Below are positions 7,969 to 14,562 of a stretch of 32,519 nucleotides of DNA, one piece after another. The position numbers and the translations under genes were made by a program. A model generated the notes under the pieces. That model ran no database searches, was not told the DNA's origin, and saw only the letters and a list, made by a program, of their open reading frames with translations. Source of the DNA: a virus; IMG/VR virus record IMGVR_UViG_3300044984_000367, positions 1-32,519 of that record; one strand, 5' to 3'. Each line of letters begins with the position of its first letter. The stretch's first letter is position 1.

Positions 7969-8324
7969 TATTTAAATGATTTGAGCTTGTACAGCGTACT
8001 GTCAATCAATCCTGCAATTTCATCAACAATGTTAGATAGTTCTGAATCTTGTGGCAACTCGGTTCGAATGTCTTTAACAAATGCTTTGACGCTCGTCATG
8101 TATTTTACGGGGTCAGTAGCTAAATGAAAATCCTTTGGATAGGATTTAATGATTTCATAAGACCCTTGATAAGCCTCGGCCCATTTGTCTGTCAAATCAA
8201 CAATGCCATCGTAATACTCAGCCAGCGCAACGTGCTTTGCGTAGCTATCGGTCATTAGATGTTGAAAGTGCGCGTTTGTCCCGCTATGGAACAAAGTAGA
8301 CACGAAAACGGCAGGATAATCCAT
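7968..8324 (-). CDS. DUF5856-like phage protein, predicted all-helical (118 aa)
   Basis: The sequence (FHSGTNAHFQHLMTDSYAKH, then EYYDGIVDLTDKWAEAYQGS) matches a small helical family found widely in phages, which I recall as DUF5856 with a ferritin-like four-helix bundle. Conserved His, Asp and Glu residues on the first two helices (HFQHL, EYYDGIVDLTD, EAYQG) resemble metal-ligand patterns, but no ligand set is proven. It lies just downstream of rusA, with a 7-base gap, as the last gene before the HNH insertion. Function unknown. The family name is from memory and the fold is inferred. Confidence 0.7.
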   Translation of the reverse strand: MDYPAVFVSTLFHSGTNAHFQHLMTDSYAKHVALAEYYDGIVDLTDKWAEAYQGSYEIIKSYPKDFHLATDPVKYMTSVKAFVKDIRTELPQDSELSNIVDEIAGLIDSTLYKLKSFK

Positions 8325-8331
8325 AGTGGCC

Positions 8332-8682
8332 TCACAAGGTAGCTATAACAATTGTACAACCGCCGCCCGATTTAATCGACCCCCTTGCAATCTCTATTTT
8401 GTCAAACTGACCGTCATCCTCAAACACGCCGGCATCTTGCAATGCGTCAAATAAGCCTTTAAGCCTATTGTCTAAGTCAATGCTGCGCCTATCTTTTGGG
8501 AAGATAGTAATGATCGCCATAAGCCTGTTTGAACCAAAACTGGGTATTTTATTGATTGTGACGTACTCTTGCACCGCTTGTTTGTAATCTCGCCCACCCT
8601 GACTAAGTATTGTCCTGCCTCTAAAATTGCGCCAGTAAGTGTTTACACTTGGCGGTATCGGTAGTTGCAGCGTGGCGATCAC
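8332..8682 (-). CDS. rusA: RusA-family Holliday junction resolvase (116 aa)
   Basis: Cuts four-way DNA junctions, here probably clearing recombination or replication branches before packaging. The family pattern is clear: N-terminal LPIPPSVNTYWR and the acidic catalytic block SIDLDNRLKGLFDAL, with D69 and D71 followed by K75. GVFEDDGQFDKIEI follows and supplies further acidic residues. Length matches RusA (about 120 aa). The start is GTG at 8682, overlapping the upstream HNH stop (GTGA). It sits with other recombination genes and a few kilobases from the ERF/SSB/exonuclease set. Confidence 0.93.
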   Translation of the reverse strand: MIATLQLPIPPSVNTYWRNFRGRTILSQGGRDYKQAVQEYVTINKIPSFGSNRLMAIITIFPKDRRSIDLDNRLKGLFDALQDAGVFEDDGQFDKIEIARGSIKSGGGCTIVIATL

Positions 8683-8945
8683 AATAAAGCCTCAGTTTGG
8701 GCTAATAAATCTTCTTCTGTAACCCCATACTTTTGAGCAAACGCCTTTTTGCCCAGTCCATGTACCCCATCATTGCCGGTATGATGATTTGGGCATAGCG
8801 GTATAACCGGCGCATTTTCACGTTTCATTCCTAATCGTCTAATGTGATGAATATGGGCTGGTGTTTCGCCATATCCCAAGTGTCGGCACAACGAGCATCC
8901 AAGGTTAGCCAGTTTCTCAAAGTGTTTACGTTGCGCTTTGGTCAA
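8679..8945 (-). CDS. Ref-like HNH nuclease (88 aa, TTG start preferred)
   Basis: A compact zinc-bound HNH protein: LGCSLC (C17, C20), AHIHHIRRLGM with the HH pair at 33-34, and IPLCPNHHTGNDGVHGLG with C51 and H54. The layout resembles the RecA-dependent nuclease Ref of phage P1 and related lambdoid proteins next to rusA. I place the start at TTG 8945, giving MTKAQRKHFEKLANLG, because relatives start at this point and a GAGG site lies a few bases upstream. An ATG at 9020 would add 25 unlikely residues inside the previous gene. It is coupled to rusA by GTGA. Likely a nuclease in recombination; the RecA link is inferred from family knowledge. Confidence 0.82.
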   Translation of the reverse strand: MTKAQRKHFEKLANLGCSLCRHLGYGETPAHIHHIRRLGMKRENAPVIPLCPNHHTGNDGVHGLGKKAFAQKYGVTEEDLLAQTEALL

Positions 8946-9099
8946 CTTGAGCCTCAGTCCATTGTTGCAAGTCAACCAAGACAATCTGCATATCCACAGC
9001 AACGTCAGCAGCTGCGTCATATTTTCCTTGCAATACTAGTTTTTGGTATTGGTGCATCATTGCTTTAAGTTTAATTAGGCTTTCAGAATAGTCAATCAT
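8926..9099 (-). CDS. Small conserved phage protein (57 aa)
   Basis: A short gene from ATG 9099 to TAA 8926. It reads MIDYSESLIKLKAMMHQYQK, then LVLQGKYDAAADVAVDMQ, then a short acidic tail. This is a helical hairpin-like pattern that I recognise from many small phage proteins near recombination genes. Its start overlaps the upstream HNH stop (ATGA), and its 3' end overlaps the Ref-like gene by 20 bases. The 161-aa HNH gene therefore sits between two members of one operon. Function unknown. Confidence 0.75.
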   Translation of the reverse strand: MIDYSESLIKLKAMMHQYQKLVLQGKYDAAADVAVDMQIVLVDLQQWTEAQVDQSAT

Positions 9100-9581
9100 T
9101 GATGCCTCGCAAATTCTTTATGGTATTTGTTTCTTACTTCTGTTGCCACCAGCTCGGCTAATTCAATATCATCATAAATACCAAAATACTTTTCTTTTTT
9201 GTTAACTCTGACGCAAACCATCCATTTTTGCGTAGCTTTATGCCATTTAACATTTTTAATTTTTGATCGGCTATCTTTTCTTACTCTTGAATTGTATTGA
9301 TTTTGCGAACAGGTTGATTCTCTTAAATTTTCAATTTTATTGTTTAACGCATTATTGTCAATATGGTCTACAAAGTTGGGCAAGTATCCGTGATGCATTA
9401 AAAATATTGCTCTATGTTCGGCTATTGTTTTTTGTTTTATTTGAATATGCCAATAACGATGCCCTGTGCCTAAACTACCAGCTTTTTGATCTTTTTTTGC
9501 TCTGTAATTTCTATCTGAAATCCAATATAAACCACCATTTTTGTAATAAAAATTTTGATTTAACAATTCTTGAGTAATCAT
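9096..9581 (-). CDS. Free-standing HNH homing endonuclease, second copy (161 aa)
   Basis: Same architecture as the gene at 7414-7908: an N-terminal segment (NQNFYYKNGGLYW), an HNH_3-like core (AEHRAIFLMHHGYLPNFVDH, then IDNNALNNKIENLRES), and a C-terminal AP2-like domain (KIKNVKWHKATQKWMV, then KYFGIYDDIELAE). The two proteins share the phrase HHGYLPxxVDHID and the ending KxHxxFARH. The gene is visibly AT-richer than its neighbours, a sign of recent insertion. A 95-base untranslated stretch lies upstream, and its stop overlaps the next start (ATGA), so the downstream gene has come to depend on it or was trimmed at insertion. Confidence 0.9.
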   Translation of the reverse strand: MITQELLNQNFYYKNGGLYWISDRNYRAKKDQKAGSLGTGHRYWHIQIKQKTIAEHRAIFLMHHGYLPNFVDHIDNNALNNKIENLRESTCSQNQYNSRVRKDSRSKIKNVKWHKATQKWMVCVRVNKKEKYFGIYDDIELAELVATEVRNKYHKEFARHQ

Positions 9582-9676
9582 AATTCACCCCATCTAGGCA
9601 AAGTCATCACGGAAGTGCAGCAACAGGACGGTGATGAATCGTCTTTTCCCCCGCTAAAGGTAGTTGCTACGGTAAT

Positions 9677-10000
9677 CTATTTTACCATTTTGTCTATTTG
9701 TCGATTGTTATATTGCTCAACTTTATATGATTCAAACCGCATTTTGGCGCTTTCAAGCCGCCATTTAAGCGTTTCAGCCGTTTCTGTAGCTTCTCCTATA
9801 GCTTTACATAGGTTTTGGTATTCAGGGCTTGCAAGGGCTTCTTTCTCTTGACCGCCAATTGTGGTTTCCTTTGATTTGCTCATCATAATTGCCCGTAGGC
9901 TGTGCTTGTATGCCTCCAGTTCAGCAACTCGACCTTTAGCTTGACCATAGATCGGTGCTGTGTTGTATATGTAATCAATTGCATCGTGCTGGTCTTTCAC
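9677..10000 (-). CDS. Conserved phage protein of unknown function, helical (107 aa, GTG start)
   Basis: I prefer GTG at 10000, which overlaps the upstream stop as GTGA and gives MKDQHDAIDYIYNTAPIYGQ; an ATG at 10027 would lie inside the upstream gene. The protein is nearly all helix with charged heptad-like stretches: KGRVAELEAYKHSLRAIMMS, then ASPEYQNLCKAIGEATE, then KWRLESAKMRFESYKVEQ. Similar proteins, with a lysine/alanine-rich AIMM block and an EYxxL segment, occur in the early recombination regions of many podo- and siphoviruses. No enzymatic motif is seen. Probably a dimeric or trimeric coiled-coil factor. Confidence 0.75.
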   Translation of the reverse strand: MKDQHDAIDYIYNTAPIYGQAKGRVAELEAYKHSLRAIMMSKSKETTIGGQEKEALASPEYQNLCKAIGEATETAETLKWRLESAKMRFESYKVEQYNNRQIDKMVK

Positions 10001-10626
10001 GTTCGTTCCCCAATGTCGTAAAACCAATCGTCACCAGCTGACCATTTGCGTGACCCGTCTACTGTCCAAATGTGGCGTGATGCTTGAAAGTCTGGAAACT
10101 CCGTCTTAGCCGGTATTAACGATTGGTCGTACCAAAGGCATCTATTGTTAGGCTGCGCTGCAAATTGCCCATTGTCTAGCCGGATAAAGTTAAATGATTT
10201 GTGTTCTTCAGCGACTTCAGTAAAACCTGTGTCTACATCCATACCATCGGCACAAAAATCCACGGTAAACAGGTATTTACCAAAATGCCATTCTTTGTCT
10301 TTTCCTAAGAATTTCACCCCAAGGTTACGCAAGCCGATCTTTTCATGGACCGTAAACCTGTAGCCCATGCAATCCCATAGCTGCAATATGTCGTAATCCA
10401 GATCCCCATGTTTAGTATTCCAAACATAAGCCTGGATAGGCAACTTATCGTACAAAGCGCCGTACCGTGGCAACAGGCTTTCAATGCGAAATACTTGCCC
10501 ACGGATTGCCTTAATGCTTACCCAGATGCAAGACTCAAGCTCACCGTGGCCTTTCTCAAAGTTGTACAAATACTCACGCCGAACAAAACACTTAATTGGC
10601 GGTAAATTGCCAATGATGTAACTCAT
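9997..10626 (-). CDS. Conserved hypothetical phage protein (209 aa)
   Basis: Coupled on both sides (ATGA at its start, GTGA at its end). The N terminus IGNLPPIKCFVRREYLYNFE and the block LPRYGALYDKLPIQAYVW look like alternating strands and loops. Many Trp, Tyr and His residues follow, including CLWYDQSLI. I have seen similar proteins in early operons of environmental phages, always without assigned function. A mixed alpha/beta soluble protein; nothing marks it as an enzyme, though the conserved aromatic and acidic residues would allow one. Confidence 0.7.
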   Translation of the reverse strand: MSYIIGNLPPIKCFVRREYLYNFEKGHGELESCIWVSIKAIRGQVFRIESLLPRYGALYDKLPIQAYVWNTKHGDLDYDILQLWDCMGYRFTVHEKIGLRNLGVKFLGKDKEWHFGKYLFTVDFCADGMDVDTGFTEVAEEHKSFNFIRLDNGQFAAQPNNRCLWYDQSLIPAKTEFPDFQASRHIWTVDGSRKWSAGDDWFYDIGERT

Positions 10627-10919
10627 ATTAGCCCCATCTGTTTAGGCATTACTTTCCATTCCCGTTCGGCCCGACCACTTTTGCTTTGCACATTGCGACC
10701 AGTTAGCAAAATCTCGTGGTTGCGTTCTAGCTCACTAAGCCGCCTGGCTACCTGATTACCATCAAGTCCTGTAATCGTGGCTATACCGTCTTTTCCCATT
10801 GCCCCATACTTGCATAAGGCTTGAATGATTATCGTGGCGTGTTGAGCCGCTAAAGACTTTGCAGAGTCGGCAGCAGCCCAGCTGGTTGACGGATCGGTGT
10901 TGCGAGCGACTTGGTTCAT
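10623..10919 (-). CDS. Winged-helix-like phage protein (98 aa)
   Basis: An in-frame ATG at 10988 gives a longer product with a membrane-like N terminus. The ATG at 10919 is better: it overlaps the upstream stop (ATGA) and yields MNQVARNTDPSTSWAAADSA, a start typical of phage proteins carrying the xNTDPxTS motif. The C-terminal part (GKDGIATITGLDGNQVARRL, then SELERNHEILLTG) reads as a winged helix-turn-helix. It could bind DNA as an early regulator or recombination accessory. Ends with a basic stretch (SKSGRAEREWKVM). Confidence 0.75.
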   Translation of the reverse strand: MNQVARNTDPSTSWAAADSAKSLAAQHATIIIQALCKYGAMGKDGIATITGLDGNQVARRLSELERNHEILLTGRNVQSKSGRAEREWKVMPKQMGLI

Positions 10920-11104
10920 AGCATCACCAATGATAAAAGTGGAAAGAAACCAAACACTAACGCTAATGCCAACAAACCCATTACCCACGCAACAGGTGGT
11001 ATACGGTCATCAGGTCGTTTGTAATCACGCATTTGTCGAGCCGTGCGACCCGTCCAGTTTGGTTCGCTCATGTCCGTGCCGTAAGGCCAGTTACGCTTAT
11101 TCAT
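10916..11104 (-). CDS. Small single-pass membrane protein (62 aa)
   Basis: The hydrophilic, Arg-rich N terminus (GRTARQMRDYKRPDDR) is followed by one long hydrophobic segment (WVMGLLALALVFGFFPLLSL, about residues 40-59) at the very end. That suggests a C-tail-anchored inner-membrane protein with its N terminus in the cytoplasm. The start overlaps the previous stop by eight bases, and its stop overlaps the next start as ATGA. Function unknown; early expression and tail anchoring would fit host takeover or superinfection exclusion, which is speculation. Confidence 0.65.
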   Translation of the reverse strand: MNKRNWPYGTDMSEPNWTGRTARQMRDYKRPDDRIPPVAWVMGLLALALVFGFFPLLSLVML

Positions 11105-11357
11105 TACCGTCCTCCTCGTTAGCGGTCACGGTTTCAATGTGATTAACGTCGATGAAGTGTGTGTACATTGGCACAGCGCAACACAATACGTCATCAGCAT
11201 CAATTTTGATGTACGGTTCGCTATTACTGTCTGTTTTTACGCCATCTGCAAATTGATCCATAAGCTCTGCAATCTTTTTGTCGGTAAGCTCACGGCTAAG
11301 TTCACGCATTAACTGGCGTTTGCCTTCGTCTGTCATTTGAATGTATGAGTATTTCAT
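11097..11357 (-). CDS. Hypothetical early protein (86 aa)
   Basis: A soluble, acidic protein: a helical, basic/acidic N terminus (DEGKRQLMRELSRELTDKKI, then AELMDQFADG) and a C terminus with possible strands (PYIKIDADDVLCCAVPMYTH). The start lies three bases after the stop of the 49-aa gene. No family recognised. Confidence 0.65.
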   Translation of the reverse strand: MKYSYIQMTDEGKRQLMRELSRELTDKKIAELMDQFADGVKTDSNSEPYIKIDADDVLCCAVPMYTHFIDVNHIETVTANEEDGNE

Positions 11358-11360
11358 GGC

Positions 11361-11510
11361 TTATCCCTTAAATCCGTTAGCTTTTAAAAATTGCTGCTCG
11401 TCAGGGCTTGCCATGCAAATCGCCATCATGTGTTTTTGCAAGTACGCCTGCAACTTTGCACGGTTCTTGTCGGATGGTTCTGCTTTAAATGTTTGTATTA
11501 ACTTGCTCAT
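11361..11510 (-). CDS. Small helical early protein (49 aa)
   Basis: ATG at 11510, stop at 11361. The product starts MSKLIQTFKAEPSDKNRAKL, continues with QAYLQKHMMAICMASPDEQQ, and ends FLKANGFKG. It is preceded by the ribosome-site phrase AGGTACATAA joined directly to the ATG, the same leader used by the 76-aa gene upstream, which supports translation. Function unknown. A two-helix protein of this size could be a host-protein inhibitor. Confidence 0.7.
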   Translation of the reverse strand: MSKLIQTFKAEPSDKNRAKLQAYLQKHMMAICMASPDEQQFLKANGFKG

Positions 11511-11534
11511 TTATGTACCTTTTGTCGTAGTGAT

Positions 11535-11548
11535 GGGGCTTGCGCCCC
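11535..11548. other. Perfect GC stem-loop between two small early genes
   Basis: GGGGC-TTGC-GCCCC forms a 5-bp perfect stem with a 4-base loop, between the stop of the 76-aa gene and the leader of the 49-aa gene. No T run follows on the minus strand, so it may be an attenuator, an mRNA stabiliser or a weak pause. Confidence 0.45.
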
Positions 11549-11554
11549 GTTTAA

Positions 11555-11785
11555 TTAACGTTGCACAGTACCAATCAAATTACCATCACTAATTTCGCCA
11601 ATAATGTATTTTGCTAAATTTAAAGTTTGACGGGCTTGCTCTTTTGCATCTGCGGCAATCAATTCTTGAGCATCTGACATAAGGCCCATTGCAACCATGT
11701 ATGCACCGCTAAATTTGTATGTAATCGAATCTTTAACGCTTTCGATAAATTTGTCTGGGTTGCAACCGAACATTTCGTTATTCAT
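11555..11785 (-). CDS. First gene of the second leftward unit, hypothetical (76 aa)
   Basis: The product starts MNNEMFGCNPDKFIESVKDS and continues with helices (GAYMVAMGLMSDAQELIAAD, then EQARQTLNLAKYIIGEIS). It is the first gene after the promoter at about 11.84 kb, with ribosome site AGGTACATAA just before the ATG. It is mostly alpha-helical and soluble, and I recognise no family. Its place as leader gene of the operon that continues into recombination and packaging genes makes a regulatory role possible. Confidence 0.65.
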   Translation of the reverse strand: MNNEMFGCNPDKFIESVKDSITYKFSGAYMVAMGLMSDAQELIAADAKEQARQTLNLAKYIIGEISDGNLIGTVQR

Positions 11786-11830
11786 TTATGTACCTTTTTT
11801 CGTGGTTTGTGGCGTTGTTGCCATGTACAG

Positions 11831-11859
11831 ATATTAAGCTATCTAAATAATAAAAGCAT
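11831..11859 (-). promoter_or_regulatory. Leftward promoter candidate with shared 15-bp operator motif
   Basis: On the minus strand the 15-bp motif TTTAGATAGCTTAAT (11833-11847) overlaps a -10-like TAATAT (11831-11836), exactly as at 15.14 kb. The -35 at 17-base spacing (ATGCTT) is weak, which suggests activation or a different geometry such as TTAACA-17-TAGATA a little upstream. It lies 46 bases before the 76-aa gene and just after a terminator, so it would start the second leftward transcript. Confidence 0.65.
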
Positions 11860-11908
11860 AGGTGTTAACCCTAGTTTTACAATTATTTTTAATTTATTTG
11901 GATTTTTA

Positions 11909-11934
11909 CAACAAAACGCCCCAATTAAGGGGCG
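11909..11934 (-). terminator. Intrinsic terminator of the early leftward operon
   Basis: CGCCCC (11917-11922) pairs with GGGGCG (11929-11934) around a six-base AT loop. On the minus strand it is followed by TTTTGTTG. It lies 38 bases beyond the stop of the exonuclease gene and before the next promoter, separating two leftward units. Confidence 0.7.
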
Positions 11935-11971
11935 GTCGATGGAACAAGGAGTGAACAACACCGACGATTTA

Positions 11972-12706
11972 TTATAAGTTGTTTTTACGCTTGTAGAACG
12001 CTAAAAGATACTGAAAGCAATCCCATGCAGAGGCTAAATCTTCTTCTGAATGTTCGATCAGTTTCACATCGCCTTCGGCAGTAAAGAATACGTTGGCGCA
12101 TCTGGCTGTGGGTTTGCCAAGGCCGACACGGTAAGCCGCCAGTTGCATCAGTTGTTCGTGATACGGCACAACCTTGTCGAGCTTATCTTTGCTCTTAAAG
12201 TCAATCACGATGTTTTCAGCAATCAAATCCACCTTGCCGCCAAACCCTTCGTATGCAAACGAGCGTTCTGCCTCCCAAGTCTGGTCATGCCCAAAGTGAA
12301 TCTTGATCGACGCATCAACCTGATTAACATAAACAGGGTATTCGTCTTGTTCACCACGGTAAAAACGCTCAAGCACCCCATGCATTTGTGTGCCTCTGTC
12401 CATAGCGTCACGGCCCGTAGACTTAGAATCTGACATTACTCGTTCTAGCCAGTTTTCCTCTGTTTCACCAGCAATGCGTGGCAACGTCAGCGCAGCCAGT
12501 AAGACCTGTTGTTGCAGCCAGTTGGATAAGCCAGGCTTGGCAACCAATCCCAACACGGTAGTGACTGATGGAACAAGGTTACGCTCTCTTGCGTCACGAA
12601 CCGTTGTATTACGCTCTTTGCCGTTCTTACCAATGATTTTGTACGCTGGTGAACCGTCAGCTGCGTACCAATGGCCTGATTCTGAGTCTGCTGATTTGAT
12701 AATCAT
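11972..12706 (-). CDS. PD-(D/E)XK exonuclease, Cas4/RecB-like (244 aa)
   Basis: Motifs in order: GTQMHGVLERF near residues 105-115 with H109; FGGKVDLIAENIVIDFKSKD with D160, D169 and K171 forming the metal-binding core; and EQLMQLAAYRVGLG near 184-197, the usual QxxxY helix. This is the RecB/Cas4-type exonuclease arrangement. In phages it works with a single-strand annealing protein: it resects DNA ends so that ERF can anneal strands. It is the last gene of the early operon that also holds ERF and SSB, and overlaps the 85-aa gene by ATGA. No cysteine cluster for an iron-sulphur site is visible, which differs from true Cas4. Confidence 0.88.
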   Translation of the reverse strand: MIIKSADSESGHWYAADGSPAYKIIGKNGKERNTTVRDARERNLVPSVTTVLGLVAKPGLSNWLQQQVLLAALTLPRIAGETEENWLERVMSDSKSTGRDAMDRGTQMHGVLERFYRGEQDEYPVYVNQVDASIKIHFGHDQTWEAERSFAYEGFGGKVDLIAENIVIDFKSKDKLDKVVPYHEQLMQLAAYRVGLGKPTARCANVFFTAEGDVKLIEHSEEDLASAWDCFQYLLAFYKRKNNL

Positions 12707-12960
12707 TTCCTTGCCTCCATCATTGCGTCTGCCATTTTGTAAGCATCGTCAGCAACCAATTTCATTATGCCCTCATCAAAATCACTACGTTCATCGTCAA
12801 CGCGAAATTCTGCGTCACTACTATCTGGATGGTAATAATCTTCCATCCAAAACTTGTAAGTTAATGCCATAGATTTTGCGGCAAAATAATCCCGCAATGT
12901 CATGCCTTGTTTAATATCTACTACGTTCCACGTTGGAAAAGCTGGTGAATCATCTTTCAT
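12703..12960 (-). CDS. Small conserved phage protein with MTLRDYFAAK motif (85 aa)
   Basis: The block GMTLRDYFAAKSMA and the ending DDAYKMADAMMEARK identify a small family often found in early regions of tailed phages, function unknown. Coupled by ATGA to the exonuclease gene downstream and to the 47-aa gene upstream. Acidic, helical and soluble. Its usual placement beside recombination genes suggests an accessory role. Confidence 0.75.
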   Translation of the reverse strand: MKDDSPAFPTWNVVDIKQGMTLRDYFAAKSMALTYKFWMEDYYHPDSSDAEFRVDDERSDFDEGIMKLVADDAYKMADAMMEARK

Positions 12961-13100
12961 TTTTGCACCTGTTTAGCTAATGTTTTAAGCATCTCGATTG
13001 CATCCTGAAGGTCTTGCATGGCTCTAGCGTCTAAAACCATGCCCTCGTACCATTGCTGCAATCGCCAAGAAATAAGTATTGCCTCCTCCGTCTGATTCAT
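12957..13100 (-). CDS. Small helical protein (47 aa)
   Basis: ATG at 13100 directly after the TAA of the 152-aa gene; stop overlaps the next start (ATGA). The product reads MNQTEEAILISWRLQQWYEG, then MVLDARAMQDLQDAIEML, ending KTLAKQVQK: two amphipathic helices, probably a coiled-coil dimer. The close packing between neighbours makes translation likely. Function unknown. Confidence 0.7.
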   Translation of the reverse strand: MNQTEEAILISWRLQQWYEGMVLDARAMQDLQDAIEMLKTLAKQVQK

Positions 13101-13559
13101 TTAATTTTTAATAACGGACATCAGTTTTTCAAGTTTTCCGTTTTTATCCAATTCTGACAAAACAGACATAGCGGCAGCAGTACGTTCAAGCAAAACAACA
13201 TAACGATCTAATTTATCAAAATTAGCCATTTTTTCAATTGCTGCCATACCCGTCATCAAATCATGGGCAGATTTACGAACTGAACCGCTTACTTTTTTTG
13301 ATTGTTCCATTAAATTTTGTTCTGATTTTTGCATTTTTTGCAAAGACGTTTCAAGCATTTTTGACGATTCGTCAATTATTAACGTAGCATCTTCAAAATC
13401 TTTTGACATAATTTTTGCCCTATTTTTAAAATAATCGTTAACTTTTATGTGACCAACAATGCTTTTGTGCGCTGCTTTTTTATCCCAAATAAGTCCTTTG
13501 CTATCTTGACCACATGGAAAAATGCCGCCAAGCGTAATAGTTTCTAATCCATGAAACAT
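13101..13559 (-). CDS. Coiled-coil early protein (152 aa)
   Basis: A short N-terminal domain (MFHGLETITLGGIFPCGQDS) precedes a long helical stretch from about residue 50 to 110 with many Lys, Ser, Met and Glu (KMLETSLQKMQKSEQNLMEQ), then a second helix (RYVVLLERTAAAMSVLSELD). It lies directly downstream of the SSB gene, with an 8-base gap. I know no family; it may partner SSB or ERF. It is AT-richer than SSB and ERF. Confidence 0.65.
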   Translation of the reverse strand: MFHGLETITLGGIFPCGQDSKGLIWDKKAAHKSIVGHIKVNDYFKNRAKIMSKDFEDATLIIDESSKMLETSLQKMQKSEQNLMEQSKKVSGSVRKSAHDLMTGMAAIEKMANFDKLDRYVVLLERTAAAMSVLSELDKNGKLEKLMSVIKN

Positions 13560-13567
13560 AGCAACCC

Positions 13568-13999
13568 CTAAAAAGGTACATCGTCTTGCATATCTTCAAG
13601 CGGAATGACTATTCCTTCTTTAATTGCTCGATACGCATCTGACTTAGGTTTTGCAGGCACAGCTGGTGCATCCTCCGCAGGCCGACTACCCAACATCTGC
13701 ATTTGGTCAGCAACCACCTCAGTTGTGTATTGATCTACCCCATCTTTGTTCTGCCACTTGCGAGTGGTCATACGACCCGCCACAAAGACCTGTGAGCCTT
13801 TCTTTAAGTAGTCGGCACATATTCCTGCCAACTTACCAAACGCCGTGATCCTGACCCATTCTGTCGTTTCTTTAGTTGCGGTCTTGTAACCCACAGCAAT
13901 GCTGAAATTACAGATTGCATTACTGTCAGCGGTGTAACGTACTTCAGGGTCTTTGCCCAAGCGCCCAATAAACTCGCAGCGGTTAAGATCGTTTGCCAT
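13568..13999 (-). CDS. ssb: Single-stranded DNA-binding protein (143 aa)
   Basis: A bacterial-type OB-fold SSB: NRCEFIGRLGKDPEVRYTAD, then CNFSIAVGYK, TEWVRITAFGKLAGICADYL, KKGSQVFVAGRMTTRKWQNK and YTTEVVADQMQMLG fill about residues 5-110. The C terminus ends DMQDDVPF, an acidic tip like the DDDIPF tail that recruits partner proteins. It protects single strands in replication and recombination. The stop of ERF and the start here meet at 13999, so the two are expressed together. Full length. Confidence 0.97.
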   Translation of the reverse strand: MANDLNRCEFIGRLGKDPEVRYTADSNAICNFSIAVGYKTATKETTEWVRITAFGKLAGICADYLKKGSQVFVAGRMTTRKWQNKDGVDQYTTEVVADQMQMLGSRPAEDAPAVPAKPKSDAYRAIKEGIVIPLEDMQDDVPF

Positions 14000-14562
14000 T
14001 ATTGGTTCTCCCAGTTTGCTTTGATTCCGTCATACATTGCTTTCAAGACGGGCTGTTGTTCTTTCAGGCATTGTGTCCAAGCCAGTCTAAATATGTCCTT
14101 CAGGCTTTCATAGCTGACCGCTGCCGCCATTTGGTCAACAGTTGCATCCATATCTATGCCTTTAGGTTTCTCAACCTTTGGTGGCGCTGATTTAACGGCA
14201 GATTCACCATCATCGTCAGCCGAGGCAACGCACATGGCTGTTTGGATTGAGTACCTCTTTGCGTAGCTCAAAGCTGAACCGAAACCCTGACTGTCGTGTT
14301 TGCTTGCAGGCACAAACAGTTTGCCAAATGACATTTCTTGACCTGATTCGTGAATAATCACGGTTTCCACACAAACACCACCTTCGGCATCGTGTGTCTT
14401 TTGTACAACGGCTAATCCGTTTGCAGACAAATGCGGTCTAACAGCGTCGATGACTGATGCCAGACTTGAGTATGCAGATTTAAAGTGTGGGTTTTTACTA
14501 TCTTTGGCTGCGTGTGACATTGCTGCCTGAGCCGTGACTAATGCTTTTGCTAGTTCTTTCAT
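13999..14562 (-). CDS. erf: ERF-family single-strand annealing protein (187 aa)
   Basis: Shows the ERF core: KNPHFKSAYSSLASVIDAVR, then HLSANGLAVVQKTHD, and GFGSALSYAKRYSIQTAMCV followed by ASADDDGE. These proteins form rings that anneal complementary strands, and in P22 the homologue circularises terminally redundant DNA. With SSB, exonuclease and RusA it makes a complete recombination set. The C-terminal third after residue 130 is variable (KSAPPKVEKPKG linker, then a small helical domain). Preceded by GTGCATAA before the ATG and coupled to the zinc-binding protein by ATGA. Confidence 0.95.
   Translation of the reverse strand: MKELAKALVTAQAAMSHAAKDSKNPHFKSAYSSLASVIDAVRPHLSANGLAVVQKTHDAEGGVCVETVIIHESGQEMSFGKLFVPASKHDSQGFGSALSYAKRYSIQTAMCVASADDDGESAVKSAPPKVEKPKGIDMDATVDQMAAAVSYESLKDIFRLAWTQCLKEQQPVLKAMYDGIKANWENQ

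Noticed and set aside
10919-10988. A longer N terminus with a membrane-like segment on the 98-aa winged-helix protein
   Set aside because: The extra part is the antisense-free overlap with the upstream membrane-protein gene in another frame; the ATG at 10919 has the ATGA junction and the family start MNQVARNTDPSTS.
11972-12706. A CRISPR adaptation link for the Cas4-like exonuclease
   Set aside because: No cas1/cas2 and no repeat array in the window; its neighbours ERF and SSB explain it as a recombination exonuclease.
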